From contig JAPYPK010000015.1 of the NCBI GenBank assembly GCA_029937655.1, positions 1-24,283 on the forward strand: a stretch of 24,283 nucleotides of DNA, written 5' to 3'. The notes beneath the pieces are model-generated. The model saw nothing but the letters and a program-made list of their open reading frames with translations, was not told the DNA's origin and searched no databases. The DNA is from Nitrospinaceae bacterium (GTDB lineage Bacteria; Nitrospinota; Nitrospinia; Nitrospinales; VA-1). Shown here piece by piece: positions 14,845 through 24,208 of the stretch. The translations under genes and the position numbers were made by a program. Numbering within the stretch: the stretch's first letter is position 1; each line of letters starts with the position of its first letter.

Positions 14845-17800
14845 ATGCTATTGAAAAGTCTGGAATTAGACGGATTTAAGTCGTTTGTCGACGGAACACA
14901 TATCGATTTCACCTCCGGGTTTACTGCTATTGTGGGCCCAAACGGATGTGGAAAAAGTAATGTTTCCGATGCCATCCGGTGGGTAATCGGAGAACAAAGT
15001 TCTAAGTCGCTACGTGGAACAAAATCTGAAGACCTTATTTTTAATGGTAGCTCCACTAGAAAGCCCGTGAACAGGGCCGAAATCTCATTAACCCTTAGCC
15101 GTGTTCCACAAGGAATACGAATTGCGAACGTACCCAACGTTGCAGATGAAGTTAAGGTTACCCGTTGTTATCACCGTTCCGGAGAAAGTGAATTTTATAT
15201 CAACCAAGTGCCATGCCGACTGAAAGATATTACTGACTTTTTACTGGATGTAGGTATCAGCCCAAAAGTCTTATCTGTAATCGAGCAGGGGCACATTCAA
15301 GATATAATCGTCTCAAAACCGGAAAATCGACGCATCTTAATAGAAGAAGCAGCTGGTATTTTAAAATTTAAACATCGAAAAAACGAGGCGCTTCGAAAAC
15401 TGGATGCTTCAACACAAAACCTTGAACGCATTACCGATATCGTGCAGGAGTTGGGTCGCCAGGCAGAATCCTTAAAACGCCAGGCAGCAAAGGCGGAACG
15501 CTATAAAAAATACCAAGGGGAAATCAAAGAGCTCTCCCTGAAATTGTTTGCCAAAAAAATTCGCCAATACACTATTGACCTAAATTTAATAGAAGAAGAG
15601 TTCTCGACCCAGGCTGAAAATAAAACCTCAAAAAATACTCGAGCTTCTTTTTTGGACAATCAAATTACTCAATTAAACTTTGAAATTGAAGAAGCACTCG
15701 GGTTACTAAATGAAAAAAGAGAGAACGTATACCAATTAGCGAACAAAATAAGCAAAAACGAACATACTATTGAACTAAAAAAATCACAGGTTAACCAGGC
15801 GGAAATAGATGCCCGATCCGCAAAAAATGATGTCATTCATCTGCAGAAAGAAATAACTGACCAATCAAATCAAGCTAAAAATCAACGCGTCCAACTAGAA
15901 ACTCTTTCCGAAGAAATAAACACTGAAGAACAAAAACTAACGGAAGAAAGTCGAATACTTGACGAAAAAAAAGGACAGTTAAATGTCATAGAAGACGAAG
16001 TTAATAAAGGAGGTTTGCAGTCGCTCGAACTTCTCCACAATATTTCTAAAAAGAAAAGTGATCTAGCCGCCCTGGAAAGCCGAGTTGACTCACTACAACA
16101 TCTAGACCAAAAACTGAATATAGATTATCAAGAAACAAACTCTCTTAAGGAAGAGCTATTAGTTTCTTTAAATGAATCAAATGCCATAGTTCAAGAAAAA
16201 TCCGTAGAACTAGCAGAACTAAAAAATAACCGCCAATTGTTACATCAGAAAACGGAACAAAAACGCCAACAATTAATATCTGGAACAAACGATTTGAATG
16301 CACTTAAGGAAGAATATCTAACACAATCTTCTTTACTTACATCGCTTAAGGAATTACGAAATAAATTCGAGGGATTTGAGGATGGCGTCCGATCATTAAT
16401 GAACTATAACGAAAACGGTGGCCGTTTGAACGGGCTCCGAAAGGTCCTGGCAGACGTCTTAAAAACACCCGTAGAATATGAAGCAGCTATCACGGCAGCG
16501 CTTGGAGAAAAACTTCAAAGTGTAATCGTTAATTCTTATGACGATTCTGTTGAAGCTATAACTTATTTAAAAGAAAACTCCTCGGGTCGAGGTTCATTTA
16601 TTCCAATGGATATAAAACCGAATGAAGGACCACCAGTCTACCTGAATGGCAACCCGGGCATTCTTGGAAAAGCCTTAAATTTTATAGAATGCGAGGAGGA
16701 GTACCAACAAGTCATTGAAATGTTGCTCCGTAACGTGGTGCTTGTCACCGACCTTTCAACAGCAGTGCAAGTTTTTCACAATCCAGAGTTTAATGGGACA
16801 GTGGTCACTCGAAATGGAGAAATGATTGATTCTCAAGGAATGGTTTTTGGTGGGTCAGTTGATGGGGGAAACACCTCTAATCTACTTTCGCAAAATCGCA
16901 AGATGGAGGAACTTACAGCCAAAACAAACCAACTCAATGAAGATTATAAATCTGCCTTGCAAATTTCAGAAGAAAGTAAAAATGTTCTAGAGAACATTGA
17001 ATTGGAACTTGATGAAGCAAGTCAAAAGATTCACAAATCCGAACTGGGTTTGAACAACAGTCGGAATGAACAGGAACAACACAGCAAGGAAATAGAGCGC
17101 CTGGAAAACAAACTCTCGTCTATCAAACAAGAACAGAGTGATGGGCAGAAGGAACTCTCTGAATTAAATTTGCGCAAAGAATCATTTATTTTAGAAATAG
17201 AAAGTTCCAACCTTGAAAAATTTCAACAAGAAGAAGCATTGAGTCTTCTTCGGCAAAAACTTGATTCTTATAGAGTTTCCCTAGAAGAAAAATCTAATGA
17301 AATAGGGAATATTAAAGTCCAAATAGCTTCCCTAAGAGGAAGAAAAGAGAACACTTTAACTGAAATAAACCGACTGGACCTCCAGCAAGACAACCATCGG
17401 CATCAGATCAGAAAACGGGAAAATGACACAGAAGAAAGCCAACAAAAAATAGATGAAACTCAAAAAACAATAGGAGTTATTGAGAAAGACATCCTTCAGG
17501 TTGTGCGAGAAAAGGATCAACTAGAAGAAGAAGCCATAACCGATGAAGAGACTCTTAGAGAAAAAGAAGAATCTGTTAAAGAAATGGAGAAAGAGTCGAA
17601 AGATCTTTCAAGGCAAATTCAAGAGCTTACTGAAGCAATTGCAAAAATTGAACTCAAGCAATCTGAAGTTAAAATTCAACTCGCTCATATTGAAGAGCGC
17701 ACATTCGAAGATTTTAACGTAACGCTTACTGAGTTACTAAATCGACCCGCTGAAGAATTTGACGTTCAGGAAGTTGAGCAGTCAACTCGCGAATTGAAAG

Positions 17801-18408
17801 AAAAAATAAAGCGCATGGGTGAAGTGAATTTGGCTGCACTATCGGACTTCCACACAACAAACGAACGCTACCAGTTTTTAAAAACACAACAGGAGGACTT
17901 GTCTGATTCTATTCACCTTCTTCATCAAACTATTCAACGAATCAATCGCACTACTAAACAGAGGTTCCTTGATACCTTTGAGAGGGTCAACGAAAATTTT
18001 AAGGAAATTTTTGCCCACTTATTCCATGGAGGAAAGGCAGAGCTTTCCCTCACAGATGAATCTAATCCACTAGAGTCGGGAGTTGAAATCAGCGCAAACC
18101 CTCTTGGAAAGCGTATGCAAAACCTAACCCTTCTTTCTGGAGGGGAAAAGGCAATGACCGCGATCGCTCTTATGTTTTCTGTTTTTAAGGTACGGCCGAG
18201 TCCATTTTGCCTTTTGGACGAAGTTGATGCCCCTCTTGACGAAGCTAATGTCGTTCGGTTTCAGGAGATGCTCAAGCAAATGTCCGAAAAAACTCAATTT
18301 ATTATTATCACTCACAACCAGAAAACTATGTCGTTCGCTGACGTACTTTACGGAATAACCATGGAAGAACGTGGTGTATCAAAAGCGGTTTCTGTAAACC
18401 TCAACTGA
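14845..18408 (+). CDS. smc: Chromosome partition protein SMC
   Basis: 1187 residues, normal for bacterial SMC, the long coiled-coil ATPase that with ScpA and ScpB compacts and segregates the chromosome. The start is the ATG at 14845 (M-L-L-K-S-L-E-L-D-G-F-K-S-F), the conserved SMC beginning; a TTG nine codons earlier lies in an inverted-repeat region and is unlikely. Walker A G-P-N-G-C-G-K-S is at 31-38. Long coiled coils (about 160-500 and 680-1010) flank a hinge (about 509-670) that starts F-E-G-F-E-D-G-V-R. The C-terminal head has the signature L-S-G-G-E-K-A-M-T-A near 1097 and Walker B C-L-L-D-E-V-D-A-P-L-D-E near 1121. No scpA or scpB is in the window. No clear RBS precedes the ATG. Confidence 0.96.
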   Translation: MLLKSLELDGFKSFVDGTHIDFTSGFTAIVGPNGCGKSNVSDAIRWVIGEQSSKSLRGTKSEDLIFNGSSTRKPVNRAEISLTLSRVPQGIRIANVPNVADEVKVTRCYHRSGESEFYINQVPCRLKDITDFLLDVGISPKVLSVIEQGHIQDIIVSKPENRRILIEEAAGILKFKHRKNEALRKLDASTQNLERITDIVQELGRQAESLKRQAAKAERYKKYQGEIKELSLKLFAKKIRQYTIDLNLIEEEFSTQAENKTSKNTRASFLDNQITQLNFEIEEALGLLNEKRENVYQLANKISKNEHTIELKKSQVNQAEIDARSAKNDVIHLQKEITDQSNQAKNQRVQLETLSEEINTEEQKLTEESRILDEKKGQLNVIEDEVNKGGLQSLELLHNISKKKSDLAALESRVDSLQHLDQKLNIDYQETNSLKEELLVSLNESNAIVQEKSVELAELKNNRQLLHQKTEQKRQQLISGTNDLNALKEEYLTQSSLLTSLKELRNKFEGFEDGVRSLMNYNENGGRLNGLRKVLADVLKTPVEYEAAITAALGEKLQSVIVNSYDDSVEAITYLKENSSGRGSFIPMDIKPNEGPPVYLNGNPGILGKALNFIECEEEYQQVIEMLLRNVVLVTDLSTAVQVFHNPEFNGTVVTRNGEMIDSQGMVFGGSVDGGNTSNLLSQNRKMEELTAKTNQLNEDYKSALQISEESKNVLENIELELDEASQKIHKSELGLNNSRNEQEQHSKEIERLENKLSSIKQEQSDGQKELSELNLRKESFILEIESSNLEKFQQEEALSLLRQKLDSYRVSLEEKSNEIGNIKVQIASLRGRKENTLTEINRLDLQQDNHRHQIRKRENDTEESQQKIDETQKTIGVIEKDILQVVREKDQLEEEAITDEETLREKEESVKEMEKESKDLSRQIQELTEAIAKIELKQSEVKIQLAHIEERTFEDFNVTLTELLNRPAEEFDVQEVEQSTRELKEKIKRMGEVNLAALSDFHTTNERYQFLKTQQEDLSDSIHLLHQTIQRINRTTKQRFLDTFERVNENFKEIFAHLFHGGKAELSLTDESNPLESGVEISANPLGKRMQNLTLLSGGEKAMTAIALMFSVFKVRPSPFCLLDEVDAPLDEANVVRFQEMLKQMSEKTQFIIITHNQKTMSFADVLYGITMEERGVSKAVSVNLN

Positions 18409-18552
18409 CCCCCCATCTACACAATCCATTCTGGTCAAATTTCCGCACTATGGTGTGAATTACATCGCTTTGCTTGCTTTCAAGATAATGATCTGTAAAA
18501 TCTTAAGAATGAAAAAAATTTAGCAAAACTCCTTGCCTGAGTTATTTATTCG

Positions 18553-19902
18553 ATGAAAGAAGCAAAGGACATTGATGACAGTCTTGAGTTTTTACGTTCG
18601 TTTGAAAAAAACGCAAGCAATACTGAGCTTGGAGAACTCGTCCTCCAAAGGCTCGACCGTCATAATAAAAGCCTCAACTTACAGGGAAACCGATTCACAG
18701 AAACTGAATTTCAAAGTTTATTTTCATTCGAATCTCTAAAGTATCTAAAATTAATTGATCTTAGTGAAACAGGGATGAATTCTAAGGCAATTAAACATCT
18801 TTGTTCATCTAAGTGGCTACATCACATAACATCGTTATCATTAGCCAATAATAACTTAGACGATGAAGGAGTATTTTTATTATCCAAAACAAACTGCCTC
18901 CCAAAGCTTACGTCTCTAGATTTATCAAGCAATGAGATTGGGGCATTAGGAGCAAAAGTTCTATCTCTTTCAAAATCACTTAATAGTATTTGCAGCCTAA
19001 ATATTTCCTACAATAGGATTGAACCCTTAGGAATCAACTCTTTAGCAAATTCTAATTTTGGACGACAATTAAAGTTTTTGCAACTTCGCGATACTTGCCT
19101 TGGAAACGAAGGAATGAAGAGTTTGTCGTCCTTCCGTATAGACGAGCTAGAATCACTTGATCTTTCGGATAATTCAATTTCTGATATAGGATTAGAAACG
19201 TTAGCAACATCTAATTCATTCCCAAATATAAAGAAATTGGTGCTGAACAATAATCACATTGGGGATGACGGTATTTATTCTCTATCTCAATCAAATATGT
19301 TTTGTAATCTTGAATCGTTGTTTCTTGCTAATAACGATTTAACAACTGATAGTGCAATTTCAATATCAGAATCACGTATTCTTACCCAACTCAAAACCCT
19401 AGACATCAACAATAATGATATTCGCGCCGAAGGAACAAAAGCGTTATCTGAATCACCTAATTTAAAATCTATCGAATATCTGGACTTAGGTCAAAATGGA
19501 TTAGAAACCGATGGGGCTAAGGCCCTTGCTCAAAGTCCTAATATGGAATCATTAAAATTTTTACGTTTAAATAACAACAATATTAAAGATGCAGGGATAT
19601 CTGACATGGCTACATCAAAATATTTCACTTCTCTTGAACATCTTTTCTTGGAGAATGAAAATTGGATTCATTCTGAAGGAGCAAAGTCTATTGCGGTTTC
19701 AACTGCTTTCCCGTTATTACGAACACTTGTACTTACTTTGAACGCAATAGGCGATGAAGGTGCTTTTCATTTAGCCGGAGAAAATAATTTAAATTCTTTA
19801 GAACAACTCAACGTAGCTGGAAATAAAATCAGTCCAAGAGGCGAAGATGCACTTAGGAACTCTCCTCATCTTCAGCATCTTAAAAACCTAGAACTGGTAT
19901 AG
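18553..19902 (+). CDS. Leucine-rich repeat protein (27-residue, ribonuclease-inhibitor-like repeats)
   Basis: 449 residues. After a polar N-terminal segment of about 60 residues come some 14 consecutive repeats of 27 residues, with pattern L-x-x-L-x-L-x-x-N-x-I-x-x-x-G-x-x-x-L-x-x-S-x-x-x-x-x, ending in a partial repeat. Asn-rich ridges (N-N-N, N-N-D) and G-A-K-A-L-A-x-S units are obvious. The fold should be a curved solenoid for protein binding. There is no signal peptide or membrane helix, so it should be cytoplasmic. Repeats of this type occur in large bacterial LRR families in Myxococcota and Planctomycetes and in eukaryotes. The gene looks more AT-rich than smc, has no clear RBS and is flanked by gaps of 144 and 164 nt, so it is probably transcribed alone. 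The partner is unknown. Confidence 0.88.
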   Translation: MKEAKDIDDSLEFLRSFEKNASNTELGELVLQRLDRHNKSLNLQGNRFTETEFQSLFSFESLKYLKLIDLSETGMNSKAIKHLCSSKWLHHITSLSLANNNLDDEGVFLLSKTNCLPKLTSLDLSSNEIGALGAKVLSLSKSLNSICSLNISYNRIEPLGINSLANSNFGRQLKFLQLRDTCLGNEGMKSLSSFRIDELESLDLSDNSISDIGLETLATSNSFPNIKKLVLNNNHIGDDGIYSLSQSNMFCNLESLFLANNDLTTDSAISISESRILTQLKTLDINNNDIRAEGTKALSESPNLKSIEYLDLGQNGLETDGAKALAQSPNMESLKFLRLNNNNIKDAGISDMATSKYFTSLEHLFLENENWIHSEGAKSIAVSTAFPLLRTLVLTLNAIGDEGAFHLAGENNLNSLEQLNVAGNKISPRGEDALRNSPHLQHLKNLELV

Positions 19903-19939
19903 ATAAAATTAATGCTACTTCTTTCATACCACCTAAATA

Positions 19940-19992
19940 TGATTAATCGCCTGATACTCGCCTATCAAGTATCTATTGCCTCAAATTAATCA
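19940..19992. repeat. Nested inverted repeat between convergent genes
   Basis: Outer arms TGATTAA (19940-19946) and TTAATCA (19986-19992) enclose inner arms GATACT (19953-19958) and AGTATC (19968-19973) around a 9-nt loop. It lies 38 nt after the LRR gene stop. No T-run follows on the plus strand, so it is not a standard terminator. Confidence 0.4.
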
Positions 19993-20024
19993 GAAAATAA
20001 AAATGGTAGAGTGAGGTTGAGGGC

Positions 20025-20055
20025 ACTATTTATCAGTCTTTTTTTGATAAGTAGT
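20025..20055 (-). terminator. Hairpin downstream of the radical SAM/methyltransferase operon
   Basis: ACTATTTATCA (20025-20035) pairs with TGATAAGTAGT (20045-20055) over 11 bp including one T-G pair, with a 9-nt loop. It begins 11 nt after the methyltransferase stop on the minus strand. It lacks a trailing U-tract on either strand, so it may protect the 3' end or act only weakly in termination of the two convergent units. Confidence 0.35.
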
Positions 20056-20066
20056 TAGCTAAAATA

Positions 20067-20882
20067 TTATTTCTTGGCTAGGAGATTGAATGTGTTCTGA
20101 GTTTTTAAGACACTAGTTGCAAGGAAAGAGCTGAAGCCAAACCGTCTGGCGCAATATTTCTCAACTTTTAGAATTTTTAACCCTTCTTTGGTGAACAAGT
20201 CCGTTAGTCTATGCGGGTCTATTCCACCAAATTGCCTTTGATAATCTGCGTGGTAATACTCCTTCTCTAAAATCGATATTCTTTGCCGCATCATTTTTCG
20301 CCGGTAAAAAGCCTCATCAACACCAGCTAACGTCTTATGCATGCTATGGCGAATGGGTGCATTGATATCCTGTTTAAGAGGTTCAAAGAATATAAGAAAC
20401 ACTCCTCCAGGAATTAATCGATCGCAATACATTTTTATCACCGATTCAAAATCGTACAGATGGTGCAATAAAGCTGAAACGATAATCGCAGAGTATTTCT
20501 TATTATCCACATTAGCGAATGTTTCTACATCATTGACAACTAGTCGCGAACGTCTTCTGTAATTCTTTGGGATACGGCCTTCCAACACGCTTATCATTTC
20601 GGCTGATAAGTCGACTCCTGTTATTTCATATCCCCGCTTTAAAAACTCTAGATACAAATAACCTGTTCCACACCCCAACTCTAAAATACTCTTTTCCGAA
20701 GGACTCATCTCAAAACAAACCCGATCGATTGTTTTCCTTAATATACGAGCTTGATAGAAATTGGTTTGTTCAGGGTGTCTATCAAGATAGAACTGGTCTT
20801 CAAGTTTGTGAACACGTTTATTTTCTTCTAAAACCTTTTCTCTGGTCAGCGTCGATTCGGAAATTCTCATTTTATTAATCAT
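20067..20882 (-). CDS. Class I SAM-dependent methyltransferase
   Basis: 271 residues. Motif I is S-I-L-E-L-G-C-G-T-G-Y-L (about 65-76), followed by I-T-G-V-D-L-S with the acidic ribose-binding Asp91. A motif-II-like V-V-N-D-V-E-T-F and the post-motif I-I-V-S-A-L-L-H-H-L-Y (about 135-145) complete a Rossmann-fold methyltransferase. The S-A-L-L-H-H-L pattern is common in small-molecule and lipid methylases of the UbiE/Methyltransf_11 type. The substrate is unknown. Its ATG overlaps the stop of the radical SAM gene as ATGA, so the two are translationally coupled and probably act on the same product. It is the last gene of the operon, followed by a hairpin. Confidence 0.85.
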   Translation of the reverse strand: MINKMRISESTLTREKVLEENKRVHKLEDQFYLDRHPEQTNFYQARILRKTIDRVCFEMSPSEKSILELGCGTGYLYLEFLKRGYEITGVDLSAEMISVLEGRIPKNYRRRSRLVVNDVETFANVDNKKYSAIIVSALLHHLYDFESVIKMYCDRLIPGGVFLIFFEPLKQDINAPIRHSMHKTLAGVDEAFYRRKMMRQRISILEKEYYHADYQRQFGGIDPHRLTDLFTKEGLKILKVEKYCARRFGFSSFLATSVLKTQNTFNLLAKK

Positions 20883-21724
20883 TCGGTCAAAGCATTAATA
20901 AAAAAACGTTTCTCTGCCTTATTGCTTGCACACTCGTTACAATTAGCACAAGTATCAGGGAATTCGCCTTTTAGATGCTGTTCACGCAGAAGATCCATCT
21001 TTTCATTTTCCCATAAATTTGGGACTGTTTCATTTTGGACACTCCCAATCATGAGGTTTGCATTGTAGTCAACGCAACAGGGAATTACTCTACCATCCCA
21101 TAGAACAACCAACTTCCCGTAGTCTTTCCCAAAGGGTTCTGGACAAACTTCGGTGCGAGGACTAGTGATTAGTTTTGGCTGTAAACGAACATGATCTACA
21201 ATTTTTTCCCAGTGGGTAATATAGTCCTCCGCATCCCCTTCCGTATCTTCTTCAACAGTAAAAACCACACCCATTTTTAATTTGGGACGTCTTTTCTCTT
21301 TTACTTTCTTTAGCTTATTAATATTTTGTTCGATGTTTTGTAGTTCCACTCCTCGGACTCGCTTAAAGGTCTCTGCCGAACCGTCAATCGAAAAACGAAT
21401 GATATCTAGTTTGCTATCAACAATGCGATCAATCATTTTATTCGTAAGGAGGGTCCCGTTAGTATTCATAACTACGTAATTGACCCCTTTATTTTTGGCG
21501 TATTCAATCATCCTAAAAATATCCTTGTGCAAAAGGGGCTCTCCCCAATTATGCATGCACAAGTGTTCTAGGTCTGGACTATCGTCGATTATTTTTTTAA
21601 ATAAATCGAATTCCATGAATCCACCTTCACGAGTCATACCTTCTGTTACAAAGCAAAAAGTACAACGTAAGTTGCATGTATTTGTCGGTTCTATAATTAG
21701 AGATGTTATTTTTTTTACTTCCAT
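20879..21724 (-). CDS. Radical SAM/SPASM-domain enzyme
   Basis: 281 residues from the ATG at 21724; the frame could start one codon earlier at TTG. The radical SAM cluster motif C-N-L-R-C-T-F-C is at 17-24, preceded by I-I-E-P-T-N-T. The barrel follows, with M-H-N-W-G-E-P-L-L, V-V-M-N-T-N-G-T-L and I-R-F-S-I-D-G-S. The C-terminal SPASM-like region has V-L-W-D-G-R-V-I-P-C-C-V-D-Y and C-A-N-C-N-E-C, which would hold one or more auxiliary iron-sulfur clusters. Such enzymes modify peptides, sugars or nucleotides; SPASM relatives within glycosyltransferase loci often act on surface sugars or lipids. The ATG overlaps the glycosyltransferase stop by one base (TGATG) and the stop overlaps the methyltransferase start by four. 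No precursor peptide gene was seen, so a peptide substrate is not indicated. Confidence 0.88.
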   Translation of the reverse strand: MEVKKITSLIIEPTNTCNLRCTFCFVTEGMTREGGFMEFDLFKKIIDDSPDLEHLCMHNWGEPLLHKDIFRMIEYAKNKGVNYVVMNTNGTLLTNKMIDRIVDSKLDIIRFSIDGSAETFKRVRGVELQNIEQNINKLKKVKEKRRPKLKMGVVFTVEEDTEGDAEDYITHWEKIVDHVRLQPKLITSPRTEVCPEPFGKDYGKLVVLWDGRVIPCCVDYNANLMIGSVQNETVPNLWENEKMDLLREQHLKGEFPDTCANCNECASNKAEKRFFINALTE

Positions 21725-22653
21725 CAATCGATTACCTTGTGCACGATGTAGTCAGGTCGATTTTGTATTTGCAAATGAACCCGGCCAAGATATTCACCAA
21801 GAAAGCCAATAGACAATAATTGAACCCCTGCGAAAAAAGAAAATACCGCTGACAATACAACAAACCCTTCAATTAAGATTCCAGCTACCAAGCGCTGATA
21901 CAAAAGAAACATCATTATCGCGAATCCCAGACCGGCACCTAATAACCCAAGATAAGTAACCAATCGTAATGGGAAGTTAGAATAACCCGTAATCAAATCC
22001 CAGGTTAAGCGAAGGAGTGGCAGGACTCCGTATTTTGTTTGACCCGTTTTTCTTAAATGATGATCAACTTCCACATATACAGTGGGAACTGCCATCCAAC
22101 TCATCAATACCGCCATATAGCGGGATCGATCTTGACATTGATCAATCTTTTCAAGAACGCTTCGACGCATTGCGCGAAAAGAACTCAAATTTAATTTAAA
22201 ACGGTTTCCAAACAATGCCTGTGCTAAAGAATGGAGAGCCTTTGACCCTAAAATTCTTAATGAACTATCTCGACGTTTACGTGGAGTTGTTACAACAAGG
22301 TCGATTTCATCAGTGAAAGCATCTAACAACCTCTTTATTTCTTCTGGTGGGTTTTGCAAGTCTGAATCAATTTGCACAACAATATTGCCTCGGCTTTCTC
22401 TAAAACCAGCCAGGACAGCAGCTTGCTGACCAAAGTTCCTAGTAAACTTTACAACACGTATATTAGAATCTATTTTTTTCCATTTGCATATTAATTCGAA
22501 TGAATTATCCGTACTGCCATCGTCCACGAACAGCAACTCATACGATTTACCCCAACTTTCCGCCTCTTTCTTTAGACGGGGATAAAACTCATGTAATACC
22601 AGCTCCTCGTTAAAAACTGGAATAACTACTGAGACCTGTAATGAATCAATCAT
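21724..22653 (-). CDS. Family 2 glycosyltransferase with C-terminal membrane helices (GtrB/DPM1-like)
   Basis: 309 residues. The GT-A fold begins V-S-V-V-I-P-V-F-N-E-E. D-D-G-S at 44-47 and Q-I-D-S-D-L-Q-N-P-P-E-E-I (metal-binding D-x-D at Asp96 and Asp98) are intact, and D-L-Q-N-P-P-E-E is the form of polyprenyl-phosphate hexose synthases. Two transmembrane helices (about 232-258 and 263-290) anchor the C-terminus, as in GtrB and ArnC-like enzymes. These move a sugar from a nucleotide donor onto undecaprenyl or dolichyl phosphate at the cytoplasmic face, for later flipping and transfer to glycolipids or O-antigen. The exact sugar is not visible. It overlaps the radical SAM gene by one base. 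No clear RBS precedes the ATG at 22653, and a 130-nt gap separates it from the cobalamin radical SAM gene. Confidence 0.9.
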   Translation of the reverse strand: MIDSLQVSVVIPVFNEELVLHEFYPRLKKEAESWGKSYELLFVDDGSTDNSFELICKWKKIDSNIRVVKFTRNFGQQAAVLAGFRESRGNIVVQIDSDLQNPPEEIKRLLDAFTDEIDLVVTTPRKRRDSSLRILGSKALHSLAQALFGNRFKLNLSSFRAMRRSVLEKIDQCQDRSRYMAVLMSWMAVPTVYVEVDHHLRKTGQTKYGVLPLLRLTWDLITGYSNFPLRLVTYLGLLGAGLGFAIMMFLLYQRLVAGILIEGFVVLSAVFSFFAGVQLLSIGFLGEYLGRVHLQIQNRPDYIVHKVID

Positions 22654-22783
22654 AAGTACTTAATTTAAAAAAATGCTTGGCACCGAATTCTTAACGGGAA
22701 ATCTAATTATTGACTAAAGGCTTTGATTCTCTTCGATCAACATATTGCGTTCAAAAGGTGAAGGTACTTTTTTCAGAGAAGAC

Positions 22784-24208
22784 CTAATTTTGTGTCGGGG
22801 CGTTGGTTGGAGCAATTGCATTTCGCCACAACAATGCTAGTGGAGTATTTATCATAGATCGCACGATCCACTTTGGTTCAACTGCCCGGAGTACATGTCT
22901 AAAACGTTGCATGCTTAAATAAAATTTTCGATTTGCTTCTCGTTTTAGTTTAACCAGGTCATCTCCCTCAACCTCGCTTGCATTACATGATGCAGCATCG
23001 AAAGTATACTCAGAGAAATCCTCGAAGTTACTTTCTCTAGATTCGATAAAAGTCTGTCTTAAATCTGTTCCTGGATTCGGGATTACCAGTGAAAAATTAG
23101 CCGTTGTTAAACCTAGATCGCATGCAAAGTCTATTGTTTCTTTCATTTCGTCGCGCGTTTCAGATGGAAACCCTAACATGAAAAAACCATGAACACTCAT
23201 TCGAGCACGTGTAAGCTTTTCAACGACGTCATATATTATATTTATATCTAAATCCTTTTTTATCATGTCTTGAATTCTTTGAGAGCCGGACTCTATTCCC
23301 AGCGCCATCCTATACACGCCGGCCCTTTGCATTTTATCAATCAATTCGTCGTCAAAAAAATCTGCACGTAACCCGTTGGGGAACGATATATGGATATTTA
23401 AATTTCTTTCGATGATGGCATCTAAAACGATTTTTGCTCTTTTCATATTGACGTTGAAAACATCGTCTACAATATGAAACTCTCTAACACCATATTTCTT
23501 GATCAGGTATTCTATTTCATCAACTACTGCCTTTGGCGAACGGTACTGAATGGACTTATCAAAAATATCATGGCAGTAGGTGCATTTAAACGGGCACCCT
23601 CGTGAAGTCACCAAGGGAAGAAATCTTTTATTTCTAAAAACAGGGAAGAAATCCATTGAGGATTGAAAATTGAAATATCGTTCTAGATTAATTAAATTAT
23701 ACTCTTGATCAAATTTATCTAGATCACGAATGACCGGTCGGTCCGCTGTACGAATATAAGATCCATTTTTTTTGTATGCGATACCCGGAACATTTTCAAT
23801 ATCCTTACCTTGTTCCAAAGCATTGATCAACTCTACAATTGTTAGATCACCTTCTCCGCTTACCATCAAATCCACATTAGGATCATTTAGAATAAATCGT
23901 GGTTCATGTGAGCAGTGAGGCCCACCAAAAACAACTGTCACTTCTGGATTTATTTCTTTTACTTTAGCCGCATCGACAAAACCATATTTACACTCAATAG
24001 TCATAACCCCAATGCCAACAACTTGCGGGTCAAATGAACTCATGACAGAATCTAATTCTTCATCTGGGGAGTTAGAAATTCTAAGATCAAGAATTTTAAC
24101 TTGGTGTCCAGCTCTTTTTAAGACAGAACCTATCGCCAATAAGCCAAGAGGTAAGACACGTGCCATCGATTTTTTTTCTGCTGCTGGTCTCAATAATAAA
24201 ACTTTCAT
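22784..24208 (-). CDS. Cobalamin-binding radical SAM protein (class B-like)
   Basis: 474 residues. The N-terminal half is a B12-binding Rossmann domain (V-L-L-L-R-P, then G-L-L-A-I-G-S-V-L, then I-G-V-M-T-I-E, then V-V-F-G-G-P-H-C-S at about 92-100, then V-S-G-E-G-D). The radical SAM motif C-P-F-K-C-T-Y-C (Cys205, Cys209, Cys212) follows, with I-V-D-D-V-F-N and M-A-L-G-I-E-S-G-S in the barrel. The layout is that of the BchE/HpnJ/MiaB-like B12 radical SAM group, whose members do methylations, cyclisations and ring rearrangements on lipids, terpenoids, tetrapyrroles and sugars. The product here cannot be named. The tail after about 430 is basic and hydrophobic and may contact the membrane. The ATG at 24208 has no clear RBS. 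The next gene on the same strand is the membrane glycosyltransferase. Confidence 0.87.
   Translation of the reverse strand: MKVLLLRPAAEKKSMARVLPLGLLAIGSVLKRAGHQVKILDLRISNSPDEELDSVMSSFDPQVVGIGVMTIECKYGFVDAAKVKEINPEVTVVFGGPHCSHEPRFILNDPNVDLMVSGEGDLTIVELINALEQGKDIENVPGIAYKKNGSYIRTADRPVIRDLDKFDQEYNLINLERYFNFQSSMDFFPVFRNKRFLPLVTSRGCPFKCTYCHDIFDKSIQYRSPKAVVDEIEYLIKKYGVREFHIVDDVFNVNMKRAKIVLDAIIERNLNIHISFPNGLRADFFDDELIDKMQRAGVYRMALGIESGSQRIQDMIKKDLDINIIYDVVEKLTRARMSVHGFFMLGFPSETRDEMKETIDFACDLGLTTANFSLVIPNPGTDLRQTFIESRESNFEDFSEYTFDAASCNASEVEGDDLVKLKREANRKFYLSMQRFRHVLRAVEPKWIVRSMINTPLALLWRNAIAPTNAPTQN

Noticed and set aside
22675..22694. Partial sigma-54-like TTGGCAC element
   Set aside because: The -12 half (TTGC) is missing at the required spacing, and it points into the end of the oppositely oriented gene.
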